Shown here in pieces: positions 24,703 through 33,162 of a stretch of DNA of 57,687 nt. The stretch lies in NCBI GenBank assembly GCA_016214955.1, contig JACRMN010000006.1, positions 1-57,687 of the forward strand. The letters run 5' to 3'. Position numbers and translations under genes: made by a program. Each line of letters opens with the position of its first letter. The stretch's first letter is position 1. The DNA comes from Deltaproteobacteria bacterium. GTDB taxonomy: Bacteria > Myxococcota > Myxococcia > Myxococcales > Anaeromyxobacteraceae. Under the pieces are notes generated by a model. It had not been told where the DNA came from. It worked only from the letters and a program-made list of their open reading frames with translations, and searched no databases.

Positions 24703-24731
24703 AGACTACATCCCGCGGATCGATCGCGCAA
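24703..24731 (-). promoter_or_regulatory. Predicted promoter of the poly-lysine gene
   Basis: Reading on the minus strand: TTGCGC (24731-24726), 17 bases, TAGTCT (24708-24703). Transcription would start near 24696, giving a leader of about 35 bases. A run of seven A with flanking GACT/AGTC lies about 15-30 bases upstream of the -35 and could be an UP-type element. Confidence 0.4.
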
Positions 24732-24884
24732 CTCGCGGTCCGGACTTTTTTTCAGTCGTTCGAGGCGAGTGGAGCGACGGCGTACCGATGGGGTGCATCG
24801 ATCGTCGTCGGGTGAGTTCACCATGCGTCACGTTCACCGCGCGGCGGGTGGGACGGAATGCCGCCGGCGCCTCCGCCGTTCACC

Positions 24885-24913
24885 TTGACACCCGGCCGAC
24901 GCGCTCTTCTACT
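24885..24913 (+). promoter_or_regulatory. Predicted sigma70-type promoter of exbB-exbD-tonB
   Basis: A perfect TTGACA (24885-24890) is followed after 17 bases by TCTACT (24908-24913). The ATG at 24943 is preceded by CGGGAGA (about 24929-24935), so this is a leadered transcript. Confidence 0.5.
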
Positions 24914-24942
24914 TCGCGCCCAGTCACTCGGGAGAACCTCGC

Positions 24943-25569
24943 ATGCTGACTCGTAGCCTGCTCGCCATCACCCAGCTCGGCGCGGAGTGGGTGCTGTGGC
25001 TGCTCATCGCGCTCTCCATCGCCTCGGTGGCCATCATGGTGGAGCGGGCCCTCTTCTTCTTCTCGCGCCGCCTGCCCGACGCCGATGCCATCGCCCGCCT
25101 GCTGCAGGCCGGCGACCTGCAGGCCGCCAAGCAGGCCGTCGAGGGGCGGCCCGGCATGGAGGCCGAGGTGGTGCGCGCCGCGGTGGACCAGGCGGCGCGC
25201 GGTGCCGAGTCGGTGGAGGAGGTGGTCGCCGGCCGCATCGAGCGCGCCCGCCTCGACTACGAGCAGCGGCTCGCCTTCCTCGGCACCCTGGGCAACAACG
25301 CCCCCTTCATCGGCCTGTTCGGCACGGTGCTGGGCATCATCCGCGCCTTCGCCGACCTGGCGACCCACCAGGGCGGCGCCGGCGGTGCCAGCACGGTGAT
25401 GGCCGGCATCTCCGAGGCGCTGGTGGCCACGGCGGTGGGCCTGCTGGTGGCGCTGCCGGCGGTGGTGATGTTCAACCTCTACACCCGCTGGCTCCGCCGC
25501 TCGGCGCAGCGCTCCACGGTGATGGGACACGCCATCGCCGCCTTCCTGCGCGGCCGCGGCCAGGGGTGA
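24943..25569 (+). CDS. exbB: MotA/TolQ/ExbB proton channel family protein
   Basis: A 208-residue inner-membrane protein with three helices: about residues 15-35, then after a cytoplasmic domain about 115-140 and 155-180. The last two carry the family's conserved pore region (LGTLGNNAPFIGLFGTVLGI, then VATAVGLLVALPAVVMFN). ExbB and ExbD use the proton-motive force to energise TonB. The gene heads a three-gene operon with exbD four bases later. It could equally be called TolQ, but the TonB-like third gene favours ExbB. Confidence 0.93.
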   Translation: MLTRSLLAITQLGAEWVLWLLIALSIASVAIMVERALFFFSRRLPDADAIARLLQAGDLQAAKQAVEGRPGMEAEVVRAAVDQAARGAESVEEVVAGRIERARLDYEQRLAFLGTLGNNAPFIGLFGTVLGIIRAFADLATHQGGAGGASTVMAGISEALVATAVGLLVALPAVVMFNLYTRWLRRSAQRSTVMGHAIAAFLRGRGQG

Positions 25570-25573
25570 GGCC

Positions 25574-25984
25574 ATGGCCGGCAAGCTCTCGCAGGGCGAG
25601 GACGACCTCATCAGCGACATCAACGTCACGCCGCTCGTCGACGTGGTGCTGGTGCTGCTCATCATCTTCATGGTCACCGCCAGCTACATCGTGAAGGAGT
25701 CGATCGAGGTGGACCTTCCGCGCGCCGCTGCCGCCGGCGAGGCCACCGGATCGATCCTGGCGCTGGTGCTCACCGCCGATGGCACCATCTACCTGGACGG
25801 CGCCCGGGCCGACGAGGCCCAGGTGCGGCAGAGGGTGCGCGACGCCGTGGCCCGCGACCGCGAGACCCGCGCCATCATCAGCGCCGACCGCAAGGCGCTC
25901 CACGGCGCGGTGGTGCACGTCATCGACATGGTGAAGCAGGCCGGGGTCTCCCGCTTCGCCATCCACGTGGAGAAGGAGCAGTAG
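25574..25984 (+). CDS. exbD: ExbD/TolR biopolymer transport protein
   Basis: A 136-residue single-pass protein. The helix at about residues 18-36 contains the essential aspartate (NVTPLVDVVLVLLIIFMV, Asp23). The periplasmic domain ends with HVIDMVKQAGVSRFAI, typical of the family. ExbD forms the moving part of the ExbB5D2 proton motor. The ATG is four bases after the exbB stop, and its own stop is immediately followed by the tonB start codon. Confidence 0.93.
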   Translation: MAGKLSQGEDDLISDINVTPLVDVVLVLLIIFMVTASYIVKESIEVDLPRAAAAGEATGSILALVLTADGTIYLDGARADEAQVRQRVRDAVARDRETRAIISADRKALHGAVVHVIDMVKQAGVSRFAIHVEKEQ

Positions 25985-26710
25985 GTGCGCGAGCGCTGGG
26001 CCAGCGCCGCCGGCGTGGCGATCTCGCTGGCGCTGCACGGCGGGCTGGTCCTCGCCCTGCGGTCGGTGCGCGGCGCCGAGGTGGCGCGCGACCGCGCCGT
26101 GGAGGTGGAGATCATCGAGCGGCCCGCGCCGCCGCCCCCGGCCCCGCCTGCCGAGCCGCCGCGGCGGACGCCGGAGAGGGTGGCGGTGGCCCGGCCCCGG
26201 CCGCCGCCGCCCACGCTCGCGCCTCCGCCGCCCAACCAGCCGCCTCCGCCCGACGCGCCTCCGCCCACCCGCGCGCCGGTGCGGGTCGGCGTCTCGCTCT
26301 CGGCCACCGCCACCTCCGGCGGCGTGGCGGCGCCGGTGGGCAACACCCTCTACGGCAAGGCGCCCGAGGTGGCGCCCGACCCCGCCGAGGTGAAGCCCTA
26401 CCGCGCCGAGCGCTACCTGCCGCCGGCGGAGGTGAGCGTGGCGCCGCGCACCGTGTCCTGCGAGGTGCCGCAGGCCGAGTATCCCGCCGAGGCGCGGGCC
26501 GCCGGCCTCCAGGGCGACGTGCGGGTGAAGCTGCTCGTGGACGCGGAAGGACGGGTGCGCGAGGCGCGCGCGCTCGCCGACCCGGGCAAGGGGCTGGCCG
26601 CCGCTGCCGAGTCGGCGGCGCGCCGCCACTGCCGCTTCCGGCCGGCGCAGAAGGACGGCCAGCCCGTGGCCACCGAGATCGTCTTCACCTTCCGGTTCGA
26701 GCTGCCGTAG
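25985..26710 (+). CDS. tonB: TonB family energy-transducing protein
   Basis: A 241-residue protein with the classic TonB layout: one N-terminal helix (about residues 8-25), a proline-rich periplasmic spacer (about 46-95) and a C-terminal TonB domain (about 155-241) with YPAEARAAGLQGDVRVKLLVD. TonB links the ExbBD motor to outer-membrane receptors for siderophores, vitamin B12 or polysaccharides. No TonB-dependent receptor lies in the window. The GTG start directly abuts the exbD stop codon. Confidence 0.92.
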   Translation: MRERWASAAGVAISLALHGGLVLALRSVRGAEVARDRAVEVEIIERPAPPPPAPPAEPPRRTPERVAVARPRPPPPTLAPPPPNQPPPPDAPPPTRAPVRVGVSLSATATSGGVAAPVGNTLYGKAPEVAPDPAEVKPYRAERYLPPAEVSVAPRTVSCEVPQAEYPAEARAAGLQGDVRVKLLVDAEGRVREARALADPGKGLAAAAESAARRHCRFRPAQKDGQPVATEIVFTFRFELP

Positions 26711-26738
26711 GGCCGCTGCGCGCCGGTTGCCGGCGGGG

Positions 26739-26818
26739 CCTCGGTCCTCCGCGCCCCTCGGCGGGCCGGGTCGGTCCAGCCGGTCCTCGGTCCTCCGCGC
26801 CCCTCGGCGGGCCGGGTC
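26739..26818. repeat. Direct repeat of 34 bp
   Basis: The same 34 bases occur at 26739-26772 and 26785-26818, with a 46-bp period. The unit contains CTCCGCGCCCCTCGGCGGG, an imperfect inverted repeat. The second copy runs into structured element B, so this may be a partial duplication of its left end. Confidence 0.85.
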
Positions 26819-26986
26819 TTCACGGCAACGACCTGCGACCGGTTCCGTGCGCAGACCCCGAGCAATGCATCGCGCCGCGCGTCCCTCGCCCGAGGAAGCC
26901 TCGACGCGCGGCGCCGGCATTGCTTCGGTCCGTGGGAGCAGCGGGCATCGCCCGAACGCCCTTACCCCGCCTCGGGGCGCGGAGGG
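26792..26986. repeat. Dispersed structured intergenic element, copy B
   Basis: Diverged copy of the element at 15573-15747. CCGAGCAATGC (26858-26868) pairs with GCATTGCTTCGG (26917-26928) with one bulge, and CGCCGCGCG (26873-26881) pairs perfectly with CGCGCGGCG (26905-26913). A small CCTCG/CGAGG hairpin (26884-26895) sits inside. Copy A forms the same outer stem with different bases in places. Both copies lie between convergent genes. Confidence 0.7.
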
Positions 26987-27032
26987 AGGACCGGGCCCTA
27001 GGTTCACTGTGGGTCGCGAGCGAACCGGGGAG

Positions 27033-27989
27033 CTACCCGCCCGCACCGGCGAGCGCCGCGCCCACCACGCCGGCGTCGTCGCCCAGCGCGGCGCGAACCA
27101 CCGCCAGCGACTGGCCGGCGCTGGCCGAGGCGCGGTCGCGCAGCCGCGCCTCGACGCGGGCGAAGAGCAGCGGGCAGCCGAGGAGCACTCCGCCGCCGAG
27201 CACCAGCCGCGCCGGGTTGAGCACCGTCACCAGGTTGGCGGCCGCGTCGCCAAGCAGCTCGCCGGCCTCTTCCCAGAGGCTGGCGGCGTCGGCGTCGCCG
27301 GCGGCGGCCGCCTGCTCGATGCGCGAGGGGATGACGAGGGCCGCGTCGCCGCCTACCGCCGCCGCCAGGCCCTGCATGCGCCCCGCCGCCAGCGCCTCGC
27401 GGGCGCGCGCGGTGAGGGCGTGGCCGCCGGTGTAGGCCTCGAGGCAGCCGAGCTGGCCGCAGCCGCAGCGGCGCTCCGGCGTGGTGGGGCGGGGGATGAC
27501 CTTCACGTGACCCACCTCGCCGGCGAAGCCGGCGCCGCCCTCGGCGAGCCGCCCGCCCACGAGCAGGCCGGCGCCCACCCCGGAGCCCGCGAAGAAGAGC
27601 ACCGCGTCCTCGACACCGCGCGCCGCGCCGAAGCGGTGCTCGCCGATGGCCGCCGCCGAGAGGTCGTTGAGCACGCGGACCCGGAGCCCCAGCGCGCGCC
27701 CCAGCCGCTCCGCCAGCGGCACCATCCGCCAGCCCAGGTTGGGCGCGTTGACGACCAGGCCGCTGTGGCCGGCGCACTGGCCAGCGACGCCGATGGCCGC
27801 CGAGCCCGGCAGGGCGCAGCCTGCCGCGGCCACCGCCGCCTGGGCCACCCGCACGCAGGCCGCCACCACCGCCTCGGGGGAGCGGTCGGCGTGCTGCTCC
27901 TTGGCCGAGGCCAGGATGGCGCCGCTGACGGGGTCGAGGACCGCCGCCCGGACGCTGGTGCCGCCGAGATCCAGACCGAGGGCGGACAT
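27033..27989 (-). CDS. ROK family sugar kinase, probable glucokinase
   Basis: A 318-residue ROK protein. The N-terminal phosphate loop is LDLGGTSVRAAV (about residues 5-16). The zinc-binding motif CGCGQLGCLEAYTGG and the GEVGHVKV histidine place it in ROK. It probably makes glucose-6-phosphate from glucose and ATP, although ROK kinases also use N-acetylglucosamine, mannose or fructose. Its ATG directly follows the stop of the phosphohexomutase gene, which would process the product. The cluster context favours glucose. Confidence 0.9.
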   Translation of the reverse strand: MSALGLDLGGTSVRAAVLDPVSGAILASAKEQHADRSPEAVVAACVRVAQAAVAAAGCALPGSAAIGVAGQCAGHSGLVVNAPNLGWRMVPLAERLGRALGLRVRVLNDLSAAAIGEHRFGAARGVEDAVLFFAGSGVGAGLLVGGRLAEGGAGFAGEVGHVKVIPRPTTPERRCGCGQLGCLEAYTGGHALTARAREALAAGRMQGLAAAVGGDAALVIPSRIEQAAAAGDADAASLWEEAGELLGDAAANLVTVLNPARLVLGGGVLLGCPLLFARVEARLRDRASASAGQSLAVVRAALGDDAGVVGAALAGAGG

Positions 27990-29360
27990 CTAGGCCCCGA
28001 GCTCCCGGAGCAGCTCGTGCACCTTGCTCTCGACGAGGGCGCGGATCTCGGCGAGCCGCTCGGCGGTGGTGGCCTCGAAGCGGAGCACCAGCAGCGGCTG
28101 GGTGTTGGAGGCGCGCACCAGGCCCCAGCCGTCGGGGAAGAGCACGCGCACGCCGTCGACCGTCACCGTCCGGTGGCGGGCCGAGAACCACTCCTGGGCG
28201 CGCCGCACCAGCTCGAACTTCTTCTCCTCCGGGCAGTCCACCCGCAGCTCCGGGGTGCTGAAGGTGCGGGGGACGTCGGCCAGCAGCCCCGAGAGCGGTC
28301 CGGCGGCGTGGGAGAGCAGCTCCAGCAGCCGGCCCGAGGAGTAGATGGCGTCGTCGAAGCCGAACCAGCGGTGGCCGAAGAAGATGTGGCCGCTCATCTC
28401 GCCGGCCAGGAGCGCGTGCTCCTCCTTCATCTTGGCCTTGATGAGGCTGTGGCCCGCCTTCCACATGATGCCGCGCCCGCCGTGCCGGGCGATGTCGTCG
28501 TAGAGGGTCATCGAGCACTTCACCTCGCCGACGATGGCCGCGCCCGGCACCTCGGCGAGCAGCGCCCGCGAGAAGAGGATCATGATCTGGTCGCCCCAGA
28601 GCACGTTCCCCTTCTCGTCCACCGCCCCCACCCGGTCGGCGTCGCCGTCGTAGGCGATGCCCAGGTCGGCGCCGGTCTCGCGCACCTTGGCCTGGAGCTG
28701 GGCCAGGTTCTCCTCCACCGTGGGATCGGGGTGGTGGTTGGGGAAGCGGCCGTCCATCTCCTCGAAGAGGGAGACGACGTCGAGCCCGAGCCGGCGGAAG
28801 AGCGGCACCGCCACCACGCCGCCGGTGCCGTTGCCGGCATCCACCACCACTTTGAGCCGCCGCTTGCCGAGCCGCAGGTTGCCGGCCACGTGGTCGCGGT
28901 AGGGGGTGACGATGTCGTGGCTCTTCACCGAGCCCTGGCCGGCGTCGAAGTCGCCGCGCTCGATCTGCTGGCGCAGGTCCTGGATGTCCTTGCCGTAGAG
29001 GGTCGACGGGCCCACGCCCACCTTGAGGCCGTTGTAGGCCGGCGGGTTGTGCGAGCCGGTGATCATGCACAGGCCGTCCACAGGCAGCGTCTGGGCGGCG
29101 AAGTAGGTGAGCGGGGTGGGGACCACGCCCAGGTCGACGACGTCGCAGCCGGAGGCGTTGAGCGCCTGGCGCATGGCGGTGGCGAAGCGCTCGCCGGAGA
29201 GGCGGCAGTCGCGCCCCACCACCACGGTGCGGCCGCCGGCCCGGCGCACCCGCGTGCCCAGGGCGCGGCCGACGAGGCGCACGGCCTCCTCGGTGAGGTC
29301 CCTGTCCACCAGGCCCCGGATGTCGTACTCGCGGAAGATCGTCGGTGAGATGCCGGGCAT
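27990..29360 (-). CDS. manB: Phosphomannomutase/phosphoglucomutase
   Basis: A 456-residue alpha-D-phosphohexomutase. The phosphoserine loop TGSHNPPAYNG gives Ser103, the metal loop AYDGDADRVGAVDE supplies three aspartates, and MSGHIFFGHRWFG matches the sugar-binding loop. It interconverts hexose-6-phosphate and hexose-1-phosphate. Such dual enzymes (AlgC type) serve both GDP-mannose synthesis, with the upstream manC, and glucose-1-phosphate supply for GlgC. It sits 24 bases after manC and abuts the glucokinase gene. Which substrate dominates cannot be told from sequence. Confidence 0.93.
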   Translation of the reverse strand: MPGISPTIFREYDIRGLVDRDLTEEAVRLVGRALGTRVRRAGGRTVVVGRDCRLSGERFATAMRQALNASGCDVVDLGVVPTPLTYFAAQTLPVDGLCMITGSHNPPAYNGLKVGVGPSTLYGKDIQDLRQQIERGDFDAGQGSVKSHDIVTPYRDHVAGNLRLGKRRLKVVVDAGNGTGGVVAVPLFRRLGLDVVSLFEEMDGRFPNHHPDPTVEENLAQLQAKVRETGADLGIAYDGDADRVGAVDEKGNVLWGDQIMILFSRALLAEVPGAAIVGEVKCSMTLYDDIARHGGRGIMWKAGHSLIKAKMKEEHALLAGEMSGHIFFGHRWFGFDDAIYSSGRLLELLSHAAGPLSGLLADVPRTFSTPELRVDCPEEKKFELVRRAQEWFSARHRTVTVDGVRVLFPDGWGLVRASNTQPLLVLRFEATTAERLAEIRALVESKVHELLRELGA

Positions 29361-29384
29361 GCCCGCCTCGCGCTCCCCTCCTGG

Positions 29385-30473
29385 CTACAGCACGTCCTCG
29401 CGCCCGCGGCGGCGCAGCTCCTCCACCGCCTTGCGCACGTCCTGGGCCCGGTCGCGGCGCACCACCAGGATGGCGTCGCCGGCGTCCACGGCCACGACGC
29501 CGTCGAGCCCCACCACCGCCAGCGGCCGCTTGCCGTGGCCCAGCACCACGTTCTCGTGGCCGTCGACCACCAGCCCCGCGCCGCGGGTGAGGTTGCCCTC
29601 GCCGTCCACCGCCTGCACCTCCGGGAGGGCGGCGAAGCTGCCCACGTCGCTCCAGCCGAAGTCGGCGGGCACCACCGCGATGCGGTGGCTCTTCTCCATC
29701 ACGCCGTAGTCGATGGAGATGGAGGGGCAGTCGGGGAAGATGCGCTTCAGGGTGCGGGCGTGGCCCGGCGTGCCCAGCGAGCGCTCGATGACCTGGAGCT
29801 GCTCGCCCAGCACCGGCATGGCGCGGCGAATCTCGTCGAGGATGACGTCGGCGCGGAAGGCGAAGATGCCGCTGTTCCAGAGGTAGTTGCCCTCGGCCAG
29901 GTAGCGAGCGGCGGTGACCACGTCGGGCTTCTCGACGAAGCGCTCCACCTTGTGGGGCGCGAGCGGGCCCCGGGCCTTGCCGATGGCCGGCAGCCGGCCG
30001 CCCACCTTGAGGTAGCCGTACCCGGTCTCGGGGCGGCTGGGCCGGATGCCGATGGTGGCGATCGAGCCCTTCTCGGCCACCGCGGCGGCGGCGGCCAGCG
30101 CGGCGCGGAAGGCCTCGGGCTTGCCGATGTGGTGGTCGGCCGGGAGCATGAGCATCACGCCCCGCGGCTCGCGGGCGGCCACGTGCAGCGCCGCCAGGCC
30201 CACGCAGGGCGCGGTGTTGCGAGCGCAGGGCTCGATGACCACGTTGGCCCGGGGCAGCTGGGGCACCAGCTTGCGCACCGCGGGCGCGTGGCTCGGCCCG
30301 CAGACGACGAAGGTGGTGGAAAGGCGCGCCAGCGGCGGCAGCCGGTCCACCGTGGCGCGGAGCAGGGCGGTGTCCCCGGCCAGCGCCAGGAACTGCTTGG
30401 GCCGGTCCTTGCGCGAGAGGGGCCAGAAGCGGGTGCCGGAGCCGCCCGCCATGATGACCGGAAAGAGCTTCAT
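29385..30473 (-). CDS. manC: Mannose-1-phosphate guanylyltransferase
   Basis: Makes GDP-mannose from GTP and mannose-1-phosphate. It has 362 residues, the length of single-domain ManC without a fused isomerase domain. The N-terminal motif MAGGSGTRFWPLSR with RPKQFL, the FVEKPD loop and YLWNSGIF are diagnostic. GDP-mannose feeds O-antigen, exopolysaccharide or glycoprotein synthesis. ATG 30473 overlaps the Nudix gene stop (ATGA), so they are coupled. An upstream in-frame ATG would put 11 extra residues inside the previous gene. Confidence 0.95.
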   Translation of the reverse strand: MKLFPVIMAGGSGTRFWPLSRKDRPKQFLALAGDTALLRATVDRLPPLARLSTTFVVCGPSHAPAVRKLVPQLPRANVVIEPCARNTAPCVGLAALHVAAREPRGVMLMLPADHHIGKPEAFRAALAAAAAVAEKGSIATIGIRPSRPETGYGYLKVGGRLPAIGKARGPLAPHKVERFVEKPDVVTAARYLAEGNYLWNSGIFAFRADVILDEIRRAMPVLGEQLQVIERSLGTPGHARTLKRIFPDCPSISIDYGVMEKSHRIAVVPADFGWSDVGSFAALPEVQAVDGEGNLTRGAGLVVDGHENVVLGHGKRPLAVVGLDGVVAVDAGDAILVVRRDRAQDVRKAVEELRRRGREDVL

Positions 30474-31063
30474 CCCACCGTCCTCCAGGCTTCGAGGAGC
30501 TGCCACAGCACCGCCGCCGTGGCGCCGAAGATGCGGGCGCCCTCCACCTCGTAGACGTGAACCTCGTGCTGCGCGCCGTAGGCGCCGTGCCGCTCGACGT
30601 GGTGTGCCCCGGGGCCGAGGAGCGCGGCCAGGGGGACGTACAGGATCCCGTCCACCTCGCCGGGGTGGCCGGCGTAGGGGTAGGGATATGGCACACGGGC
30701 GACCCAGGGCGTCAAGCGGAACGGCGAGGCCAGCACCAGGGTCTCGTCCAGCCGGCCAAGCACCTCGGCCTTGTCGGGCTCGAGGGCGATCTCCTCGTGG
30801 GCCTCGCGCAGCGCCGCCGCCAGCGACTCCTCGCCGGGGTCGTTGCGGCCGCCGGGGAAGCTGACCTGGCCGGGGTGGCGCGGCAGGTGGCGGTGGCGCC
30901 GGGTGAGCAGCACGCAGGGCGCGCCGTCGCGCACCAGCAGCGGCACCAGCACCGAGGCGTGGGCCAGGCCTCCCGGCGGGAGCTCGGCGGCGACCAGGGT
31001 GGAGGGGTCGAAGTCCCTCGGGGTACGGGCGGCGAGCGCCTTGCGCAGCCGCTCGAAGGTCAC
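30470..31063 (-). CDS. CoA pyrophosphatase-type Nudix hydrolase
   Basis: A 197-residue Nudix hydrolase. The Nudix box reads GRNDPGEESLAAALREAHEE, with the late glycine replaced by Ala (EEIAL). The preceding RRHRHLPRHPGQVSFPGG is the signature of the NudL/UPF0035 branch, which cleaves CoA and acyl-CoA. GTG 31063 was chosen because it overlaps the uppP stop (GTGA), as elsewhere in this cluster, and gives VTFERLRKAL. It is probably a housecleaning enzyme that lies in the operon without an obvious pathway link. Confidence 0.9.
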   Translation of the reverse strand: MTFERLRKALAARTPRDFDPSTLVAAELPPGGLAHASVLVPLLVRDGAPCVLLTRRHRHLPRHPGQVSFPGGRNDPGEESLAAALREAHEEIALEPDKAEVLGRLDETLVLASPFRLTPWVARVPYPYPYAGHPGEVDGILYVPLAALLGPGAHHVERHGAYGAQHEVHVYEVEGARIFGATAAVLWQLLEAWRTVG

Positions 31064-31929
31064 GGGCGGGCCGACGTCGCGGGCGGCTGCGAGGCGGTGC
31101 CCGAGGGCAGGACCCCCTGCCAGAGCAGGAGCGCCACCACCAGGCCTGCCGCCAGCCGCCAGCCCACGAACAGGTAGGTGGTGCGGGTCCGCAGCCAGCG
31201 CAGCAGCCAGGCGATGACCGCCAGGCCGAAGAGGAACGAGACCGCGGTGCCGAGGGCGGTGGCCAGCTGCCACGAGGGCTCGCCGGCGATGACCGGCGCC
31301 ACCTTGCGCAGCTTGTAGAGGCCGGCGCCCAGGGTGATGGGCACCGAGAGCAGGAAGCTGTAGCGGGCGGCGTCCTCGCGGCGCAGCCCCAGGAACATGG
31401 CGGTGGTGATGGTGGCGCCGGAGCGGGAGGTGCCGGGCACGAGCGCCAGCGCCTGGCCCACGCCGATGAGCAGCGCGTCGCGGACCCCCACGTCCGCGAG
31501 CCGCCGCTCGTGGCGCGCCAGCCTCTCGGCCGACCAGAGCACCAGGCCCCAGACCACCAGCGAGCCGGCGATGACGGCGTTGCCCAGCGCCTCGATGCGC
31601 CGCTCCAGCAGCTTGCCCGCCAGGGCCGCCGGCACGGTGCCGGCCACCAGCAGCCAGCCGAGGCGGGCCTGCGGCGTGCCGAAGGGTCGGCCGCGGCGCA
31701 GCGCCAGCAGCCCCTCGCGCACCAGCTCGCCGAGCTCGCCGCGGAAGTAGACGACGACCGCGGCGGTGGTGCCGAGCTGGATGATGGTGCTGAAGGCGCG
31801 GAACCGCTCGTCGTCCAGCGACTGGCCCAGGAGCTCGCCCACCACCAGCAGGTGGGCGGTGGAGCTGACGGGGAGGAACTCGGTGGCGGCCTGGACCAGG
31901 CCGAGCAGGATCGCGGCGAGGGCGCTCAA
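31060..31929 (-). CDS. uppP: Undecaprenyl-diphosphatase
   Basis: An inner-membrane enzyme of 289 residues that removes a phosphate from undecaprenyl diphosphate, recycling the lipid carrier for peptidoglycan and other glycans; overproduction gives bacitracin resistance. The active-site motifs EFLPVSSTAHLL (about residues 17-28) and PGTSRSGATI are intact, with about eight membrane helices. The start codon is TTG 31929, 15 bases after the metK stop; no better start exists near the conserved N-terminus. GDP-mannose genes nearby suggest an envelope-glycan theme. Confidence 0.95.
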   Translation of the reverse strand: MSALAAILLGLVQAATEFLPVSSTAHLLVVGELLGQSLDDERFRAFSTIIQLGTTAAVVVYFRGELGELVREGLLALRRGRPFGTPQARLGWLLVAGTVPAALAGKLLERRIEALGNAVIAGSLVVWGLVLWSAERLARHERRLADVGVRDALLIGVGQALALVPGTSRSGATITTAMFLGLRREDAARYSFLLSVPITLGAGLYKLRKVAPVIAGEPSWQLATALGTAVSFLFGLAVIAWLLRWLRTRTTYLFVGWRLAAGLVVALLLWQGVLPSGTASQPPATSARP

Positions 31930-31944
31930 GCGGGGCGCAGGGCC

Positions 31945-33108
31945 CTACGCGACCGCGGCGCGGCGGCCGCCGGCGGCCTCCCGGAGGGCGTCCTTCTTGT
32001 CGGTCCGCTCCCAGGTGAACTCCTTCTCGGTGCGGCCGAAGTGGCCGTAGGCGGCGGTCCGCGTGTAGATGGGGCGCAGCAGGTCGAGCCCCTCGATGAT
32101 CTCGCGGGGCTTGAGGCCGAAGACCTGGCGCACGGCGCGGGCGATGCGCTCCTCGGCCACCGTGCCGGTGCCGAAGGTCTCCACCATCACCGAGACAGGG
32201 TCGGCGACGCCGATGGCGTAGGCCACCTGGACCTCGCAGCGGCGCGCCAGGCCGGCGGCCACCACGTTCTTGGCGATGTAGCGGCCCATGTAGGCGGCCG
32301 AGCGGTCCACCTTGGAGGGGTCCTTGCCGCTGAAGGCGCCGCCGCCGTGCCGGCCCATGCCGCCGTAGGTGTCGACGATGATCTTGCGGCCGGTGACGCC
32401 GGTGTCGCCCATGGGGCCGCCGATGACGAAGCGGCCGGTGGGGTTGATGTAGATCTTGGTCTTCTTGTCGATGAGCTTCCTGGGCAGCGCCCGGGCGATG
32501 ACCGCCTCGCGGACGGCGGCGTGCAGCTTCTTGTTGGAGATGCCGTCGGCGTGCTGCGTGGAGCAGACCACCGCGTCGATGCGGGCCGGGCGGCCGTCGC
32601 GGTACTCCACCGTCACCTGGCTCTTGCCGTCGGGGCGCAGGAAGTCGAGGCCGGCCTTGCGGGCCTTGGCGAGCTGGCGGGTGACGGCATGGGCGTACTG
32701 GATCGGGGCCGGCATCAGCTCCGGGGTCTCGTCGCAGGCGAAGCCGAACATCATGCCCTGGTCGCCGGCGCCGCCGGTGTCCACGCCCTGGCCGATGTCG
32801 GGGCTCTGCTGGTCCACCGCCACCAGCACGGCGCAGGTGTTGCCGTCGAAGCCCATCTCGCCGGCGGTGTAGCCGATGTCCCGCACCACCTTGCGCGCCA
32901 GGGTGGGGTAGTCCACGTGGGCGGTGGTGGTGATCTCGCCGGCCAGCATCACGTAGCCGGTCTTGAGCAGCGTCTCGCAGGCCACGCGGCCGCGCGGATC
33001 CTGGGCCAGCACCGCGTCGAGGACGGCGTCGGAGATCTGATCCGCCATCTTGTCGGGGTGGCCCTCGGTGACGGACTCGGAGGTGAACAGGTAGTCGGCG
33101 ACGGACAT
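31945..33108 (-). CDS. metK: S-adenosylmethionine synthetase
   Basis: Makes SAM from methionine and ATP. It has 387 residues, the family norm. The signatures [18 protein letters not shown] at the N-terminus, [12 protein letters not shown] in the middle and [19 protein letters not shown] in the second half are all intact. It is essential for methylation and methionine recycling. It is probably the first gene of the run metK-uppP-nudix-manC-manB-glucokinase, with a strong promoter in the 114-bp gap before it and GAGG close to the ATG. Confidence 0.97.
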   Translation of the reverse strand: MSVADYLFTSESVTEGHPDKMADQISDAVLDAVLAQDPRGRVACETLLKTGYVMLAGEITTTAHVDYPTLARKVVRDIGYTAGEMGFDGNTCAVLVAVDQQSPDIGQGVDTGGAGDQGMMFGFACDETPELMPAPIQYAHAVTRQLAKARKAGLDFLRPDGKSQVTVEYRDGRPARIDAVVCSTQHADGISNKKLHAAVREAVIARALPRKLIDKKTKIYINPTGRFVIGGPMGDTGVTGRKIIVDTYGGMGRHGGGAFSGKDPSKVDRSAAYMGRYIAKNVVAAGLARRCEVQVAYAIGVADPVSVMVETFGTGTVAEERIARAVRQVFGLKPREIIEGLDLLRPIYTRTAAYGHFGRTEKEFTWERTDKKDALREAAGGRRAAVA

Positions 33109-33134
33109 GGGGAACCTCGGAAAAAGTGCGGGAA

Positions 33135-33162
33135 ACTATGCGCCCCTGCCGGGCCCTGTCAA
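33135..33162 (-). promoter_or_regulatory. Predicted sigma70 promoter of metK
   Basis: On the minus strand a perfect TTGACA (33162-33157) is followed after 16 bases by CATAGT (33140-33135). The ATG lies 26 bases downstream with GAGG in between. It is one of the best matches to the sigma70 consensus in the window. No SAM-riboswitch-like structure fits in this short leader. Confidence 0.6.

Larger units (their letters stand above)
24661..24942. other. AT-richer divergent promoter region between the poly-lysine gene and exbB
   Basis: This 282-bp stretch has noticeably more A and T than its surroundings, including an uninterrupted T run near 24745-24752 and GATCGATC-type repeats around 24719-24726 and 24797-24804. 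It carries the promoters of both divergent transcripts. I see no ORF with family similarity in it. Confidence 0.6.
26711..27032. other. Convergent intergenic region with repeats, 322 bp
   Basis: Between tonB (+) and the glucokinase gene (-). It holds a small hairpin (CGCCGG TTG CCGGCG, 26721-26735) just after tonB, a tandem 34-bp repeat and the long structured element copy B. No ORF here looks coding. Confidence 0.6.
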
